From NCBI GenBank assembly GCA_051859045.1, contig JBHYGK010000018.1, forward strand, positions 1-47,717: DNA of 47,717 nucleotides. Reading direction: 5' to 3'. The translations under genes were made by a program, and so were the position numbers. Positions 44,698 to 47,717 of this stretch are shown here, one piece after another; the stretch's first letter is position 1, and each line of letters starts with the position of its first letter. The notes beneath the pieces are model-generated. The model saw only the letters and a program-made list of their open reading frames with translations, was not told where the DNA came from and did not search any database. This DNA comes from JBHYGK01 sp051859045 (lineage in GTDB: Bacteria > Pseudomonadota > Gammaproteobacteria > Xanthomonadales > Xanthomonadaceae).

Positions 44698-45525
44698 TCA
44701 ACCCCTGCGGTCGCGCACGATGAACTTCTCGGTGCGCTTGTTGTTACGAGTCTTGTAACCCTTGGTCGGCATGCCCCAGGGGCTGACCGGATGCGGGTTA
44801 CCCTGGCCGGCACGCGCCTCGCCACCACCGTGCGGGTGGTCGACCGGGTTCATGGCGGCACCACGCACGGTCGGCTTGACGCCGCGCCAGCGCTTCGCAC
44901 CCGCCTTGCCCAGCTTCTCGAGGTTGTGCTCGTCGTTGCCGACTTCGCCGATCGTGGCGTGGCAGTCGGCCGGCACCTTGCGCATCTCGCCGGAGCGGAG
45001 GCGGAGGGTGGCGTAGCCGCCGTCACGCGAGATCAGCTGCGCCGAGGCGCCGGCCGCGCGGGCCAGCTGCGCACCCTTGCCGGGGCGCATCTCGATGCAG
45101 TGGACGGTCGAACCGATCGGCACGTTGCGCAGCGGCAGCGAGTTGCCGACCTTGATCGGCGCGTCCTTGCCGGCAATGACCTGGTCGCCATCCTTCAGGC
45201 CCTTCGGCGCGATGATGTAGCGACGCTCGCCATCGACGTAGCACAGAAGCGCGATGTGCGCGGTGCGGTTCGGGTCGTACTCGATCCGCTCGACGCGCGC
45301 CGGGATGCCTTCCTTGTCGCGCTTGAAGTCGATGATGCGGTAGTGCTGCTTGTGGCCACCGCCGATGTGGCGAGTGGTGATCCGGCCGTGGTTGTTACGA
45401 CCACCGGTGCGGGTCTGCTTCTCGACCAGCGCCTCGAACGGACCGCCCTTGTGCAGGCCGGGGGTGACGACGCGGACCGCGGAACGGCGGCCAGGCGAAG
45501 TCGGCTTGAAAGTCATCAATGCCAT
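44698..45525 (-). CDS. rplB: 50S ribosomal protein L2
   Basis: A 275-residue core protein of the peptidyl-transferase region. MALMTFKPTSPGRRSAVRVV, TGGRNNHGRITTRHIGGGHK and the signature MNPVDHPHGGGEAR with its conserved His are diagnostic. It is 11 nt after rplW. Confidence 0.98.
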   Translation of the reverse strand: MALMTFKPTSPGRRSAVRVVTPGLHKGGPFEALVEKQTRTGGRNNHGRITTRHIGGGHKQHYRIIDFKRDKEGIPARVERIEYDPNRTAHIALLCYVDGERRYIIAPKGLKDGDQVIAGKDAPIKVGNSLPLRNVPIGSTVHCIEMRPGKGAQLARAAGASAQLISRDGGYATLRLRSGEMRKVPADCHATIGEVGNDEHNLEKLGKAGAKRWRGVKPTVRGAAMNPVDHPHGGGEARAGQGNPHPVSPWGMPTKGYKTRNNKRTEKFIVRDRRG

Positions 45526-45536
45526 GGGTCTCTACC

Positions 45537-45833
45537 TCAGGCCTTGGCCATCACGTCGATCGACTGGCCCTCGGCCAGGCGAACGTATGCCTTACGCCAG
45601 TCGCTGCGGCGACCAGCGCGGGAACGGAAGGCCTTGGACTTGCCCTTCACGTTCACCACGTTCACGGCCTCGACCTTGACGCTCCAGAGCGCTTCCACCG
45701 CCGACTTGATGTCGGCCTTGGTCGCGGTGGTCGCCACTTCGAAGACGTACGAATTGTTCAGCTCCTGCACCCGGGCGGCCTTCTCGGAAACGATCGGGGC
45801 GCGGATGATGGAGAGGTTCTTGATGCTGCTCAT
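45537..45833 (-). CDS. rplW: 50S ribosomal protein L23
   Basis: A 98-residue exit-tunnel protein that docks trigger factor and SRP: SSIKNLSIIRAPIVSEKAA, VFEVATTATKADIKSAVEAL. I chose the ATG that overlaps the rplD stop (ATGA); one at 45842 adds MAG. Confidence 0.96.
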   Translation of the reverse strand: MSSIKNLSIIRAPIVSEKAARVQELNNSYVFEVATTATKADIKSAVEALWSVKVEAVNVVNVKGKSKAFRSRAGRRSDWRKAYVRLAEGQSIDVMAKA

Positions 45834-46432
45834 GCCAGCCACTCCTCGACCTTCTTGACCGCATCGGCGGTCATGACCACGACGCGGGCGCCGACGAGCG
45901 ACACCGGGTCGAGGCCCTGCACGTCACGGATCTCGACGTACGGCAGGTTGCGGGCGGCCAGGTACAGGGCCTCCGAACCGTTCTCCGTCACGATCAGCGG
46001 GGTCTCGAGCTGCATCTCGCCGAGCTTGGCGACCAGCGCCTTCGTCTTCGGCTGCTCGATGTCGAACGCGTCGACGATCTTCAGGCGCTCCTGGCGGTTC
46101 AGCTCCGACAGGATGGCGGCCATGGCGGCCCGGTACATCTTGCGGTTGACCTTCTGCGCGAAGCTGCGCGGCTTCGCCGCGAAGGTCACGCCGCCGCCGA
46201 TGAAGATCGGGGCGCGATAGTCGCCGTGGCGGGCGCCGCCGCCCTTCTGCTTCTTGAACTTCTTGGTGGTGCCGCGCACTTCCGAGCGCGTCAGCTGGGC
46301 CTTCGTGCCGGAACGACCGGCGTTGCGATACGCAACGACGACCTGGTGCACGAGGTCCTGGCTGAACTCACGGCCGAAGACCGCGTCGGAGACCGACACC
46401 GTCTTGCCGCTACCGATGATGGCGAGTTCCAT
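45830..46432 (-). CDS. rplD: 50S ribosomal protein L4
   Basis: A 200-residue protein. VVAYRNAGRSGTKAQLTRSE and TKKFKKQKGGGARHGDYRAP (the tunnel loop) are diagnostic. In E. coli L4 represses the S10 operon at transcription and translation; the attenuator-like hairpin near the S10 promoter here makes similar control possible. Start 46432 fits the family, 11 nt after rplC. Confidence 0.97.
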   Translation of the reverse strand: MELAIIGSGKTVSVSDAVFGREFSQDLVHQVVVAYRNAGRSGTKAQLTRSEVRGTTKKFKKQKGGGARHGDYRAPIFIGGGVTFAAKPRSFAQKVNRKMYRAAMAAILSELNRQERLKIVDAFDIEQPKTKALVAKLGEMQLETPLIVTENGSEALYLAARNLPYVEIRDVQGLDPVSLVGARVVVMTADAVKKVEEWLA

Positions 46433-46443
46433 CAGATGACTCC

Positions 46444-47082
46444 TCAAGCCTTGCTAGCGGGACGGACGATGACGTCGCCGCCGGGAGCGCCGGGGACGGA
46501 ACCCTTCACGGCGATCAGGCCGCGCTCGGCATCCACCTTGACGACTTCCAGGTTCTGCATGGTCTGCGTCGCCGCACCCATGTGACCCGACATCTTCTTG
46601 CCAGGGAACACGCGGCCGGGCGTCTGGCGCTGGCCGATGGAACCCGGGGAACGGTGCGAGAGCGAGTTACCGTGGGTGGCGTCACCCATGGTGAAGTTCC
46701 AGCGCTTGATCGTGCCCTGGAAGCCCTTGCCCTTCGTGACGCCCTGCACGTCGACCATCTGGCCGGCGGTGAAGATGTCGGCCTTGATCTCGGCGCCAAC
46801 GGCGTAACCGCCGATGTCCTTGGAGTCCACGCGGAACTCCCAGAGGCCGCGACCGGCTTCGACCTTCGCCTTGGCGTAGTGGCCGGCGAGGGGCTTGTTG
46901 ATCAGCGCGGCGCGCTTGGTGCCGGCAGCGACCTGCACGGCGGTGTAGCCGTCGATCTCGACGGTCTTCACCTGGGTGATGCGATTGGGCGTGGCCTCGA
47001 TCAGCGTCACCGGGATGGACGTGCCATCGTCGGTGAAGATGCGGCTCATGCCGGCCTTGCGGCCAACGATACCGATGGTCAT
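46444..47082 (-). CDS. rplC: 50S ribosomal protein L3
   Basis: A 212-residue early-assembly protein: MTIGIVGRKAGMSRIFTDDG, WNFTMGDATHGNSLSHRSPG and SIGQRQTPGRVFPGKKMSGH, whose Gln in GQRQTPG region is the likely PrmB methylation site by analogy. Start 47082 fits the family; the upstream extension reads into rpsJ. Confidence 0.97.
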   Translation of the reverse strand: MTIGIVGRKAGMSRIFTDDGTSIPVTLIEATPNRITQVKTVEIDGYTAVQVAAGTKRAALINKPLAGHYAKAKVEAGRGLWEFRVDSKDIGGYAVGAEIKADIFTAGQMVDVQGVTKGKGFQGTIKRWNFTMGDATHGNSLSHRSPGSIGQRQTPGRVFPGKKMSGHMGAATQTMQNLEVVKVDAERGLIAVKGSVPGAPGGDVIVRPASKA

Positions 47083-47092
47083 GTTCGTCACC

Positions 47093-47404
47093 TCAGTACA
47101 GCTTGATCTGGACGTCCACACCGGCCGCCAGCTCGAGCTTCATCAGGGCATCGACGGTCTTGTCGTTGGGATCGACGATGTCGAGGACGCGCTTGTGGGT
47201 CCGGGTCTCGTACTGGTCACGCGCATCCTTGTCGGCATGCGGGGAGACGAGAATGGTGTAACGCTCGATCTTGGTCGGCAGCGGGATCGGGCCGCGCACC
47301 TGCGCGCCGGTCCGCTTGGCCGTCTCCACGATCTCGCTCGCGGAACGGTCGATCAGTCGATGATCGAACGCCTTGAGCCGAATCCGGATCTTCTGGTCCG
47401 CCAT
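47093..47404 (-). CDS. rpsJ: 30S ribosomal protein S10
   Basis: A 103-residue protein, also known as the antitermination partner Nus[41 protein letters not shown] and [20 protein letters not shown]. Start 47404 matches the family length exactly. It is the first gene of the S10 operon, about 100 nt after its promoter. Confidence 0.98.
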
Positions 47405-47467
47405 GGCTTGTGTCCTAAATCCTGGTTGAAAGAGCGACGGGGGCTGCAGCTGGGCGCACGGCCCCCC

Positions 47468-47502
47468 AGAAAAATCGGGCAGACCGGTAAACCGGCCTGC
47501 CC
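47468..47502 (-). terminator. Attenuator-like intrinsic terminator at the 5' end of the S10 message
   Basis: On the minus strand an 11-bp hairpin, GGGCAGGCCGG with CCGGTCTGCCC (47477-47502, one G-U pair, loop TTTA), is followed by GATTTTTCT. It begins only a few nt after the predicted start site of the S10 promoter, so it could stop transcription after about 35 nt. No gene ends here, since tuf has its own terminator upstream. Confidence 0.65.
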
Positions 47503-47511
47503 AGACGGAGA

Positions 47512-47541
47512 AGTATAAAGCGCGTGCAACACGCACGTCAA
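47512..47541 (-). promoter_or_regulatory. Promoter of the S10-spc operon
   Basis: On the minus strand TTGACG (47536-47541) and TATACT (47512-47517) are 18 nt apart, the best promoter match in the window. The predicted start is near 47505, giving a leader of about 100 nt to rpsJ. Confidence 0.8.
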
Positions 47542-47621
47542 CTAGACGCGCGTGGGATGCTCGCGACCCTTCCCTGTCTGGCGAACACGAAGCGCATCCT
47601 TGCGCCTCTTTTCGCTGTAAG

Positions 47622-47645
47622 GCGGCCCCGCCCAGGGGCCGCCTG
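47622..47645 (-). terminator. Terminator of tuf
   Basis: AGGCGGCCCC pairs with GGGGCCGCCT around a short loop, about 20 nt after the tuf stop; the minus-strand tail is TTACAG, with few U. It separates tuf from the S10 promoter. Confidence 0.65.
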
Positions 47646-47660
47646 CGTCACATGCGGAGC

Positions 47661-47717
47661 TTAGGCGACGATCTTCGCCACCACGCCGGCGCCGACGGTG
47701 CGGCCACCCTCGCGGAT
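47661..47717 (-). CDS. tuf: Elongation factor Tu (partial, C-terminal end)
   Basis: The last 18 codons and stop are present; the gene enters from beyond the window end. The peptide IREGGRTVGAGVVAKIVA is the invariant C-terminus of bacterial EF-Tu. EF-Tu delivers aminoacyl-tRNA to the ribosome. Its place immediately before rpsJ is the usual str-S10 order. Confidence 0.95.
   Translation of the reverse strand: MREGGRTVGAGVVAKIVA

Overview
The window is very GC-rich chromosomal DNA (about 70 % G+C by eye). It carries an almost complete S10-spc-alpha ribosomal gene cluster on the minus strand (47.4-33.9 kb). Several features point to a gammaproteobacterium of the Lysobacteraceae/Xanthomonadaceae type: long-type S14, a 132-codon class S8, the tuf-S10-spc-alpha order, folC followed by a DedD-like SPOR protein, an S46 dipeptidyl peptidase, a Stenotrophomonas-type peptide amidase, and a class II DAHP synthase. 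I cannot name genus or species from sequence reading alone.

Layout. 0-4.2 kb (minus): S46 peptidase, then folC and the start of a DedD-like SPOR-domain gene cut by the window edge. 4.4-8.2 kb (plus): tdh, an unrecognised secreted protein, and kbl, which is the threonine-to-glycine pathway with an unknown gene inside it. 8.2-9.8 kb (minus): two small membrane proteins and an RsuA-family pseudouridine synthase. 9.9-16.6 kb (plus): a tightly coupled seven-gene lipid-modification operon (acyl desaturase, FAD oxidoreductase, DUF1365, Cfa-like synthase, DUF2878, DUF1295, second Cfa/CNMT-like methyltransferase). 16.7-18.4 kb (minus): a small secreted protein and an OmpA/OprF-type porin. 18.8-22.3 kb (plus): fadH, a candidate small-RNA/terminator region, a SleB-like hydrolase and a beta-class GST. 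22.3-27.1 kb (minus): aspartate-type aminotransferase, mdh, prpB, prpC and a small potassium-channel-like protein. 27.3-31.7 kb: a cyclophilin (minus) divergent from typA (plus), then a lipoprotein amidase (plus). 31.7-33.7 kb (minus): class II DAHP synthase and dsbB. 33.9-47.4 kb (minus): rplQ back to rpsJ. 47.66 kb to the end: the last codons of tuf.

How the genes work together. The ribosomal cluster runs rpsJ-rplCDWB-rpsS-rplV-rpsC-rplP-rpmC-rpsQ-rplNXE-rpsNH-rplFR-rpsE-rpmD-rplO-secY-(212 nt)-rpsMKD-rpoA-rplQ. It has a strong promoter upstream of rpsJ and a second promoter in the gap before rpsM. rpmJ is missing from its usual secY-rpsM position. The aminotransferase, Mdh, PrpC and PrpB all act at or near the oxaloacetate node. 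The lipid operon resembles those known from ECF/ChrR stress regulons, but no sigma or anti-sigma gene is seen in the window. It is the best candidate for under-described biology here.

Operon ends are marked by strong GC hairpins. Several share an unusual tail reading TTCGTCGTTCC or a close variant. The many very long open frames overlapping known genes on other strands are GC-bias shadows and were left out.
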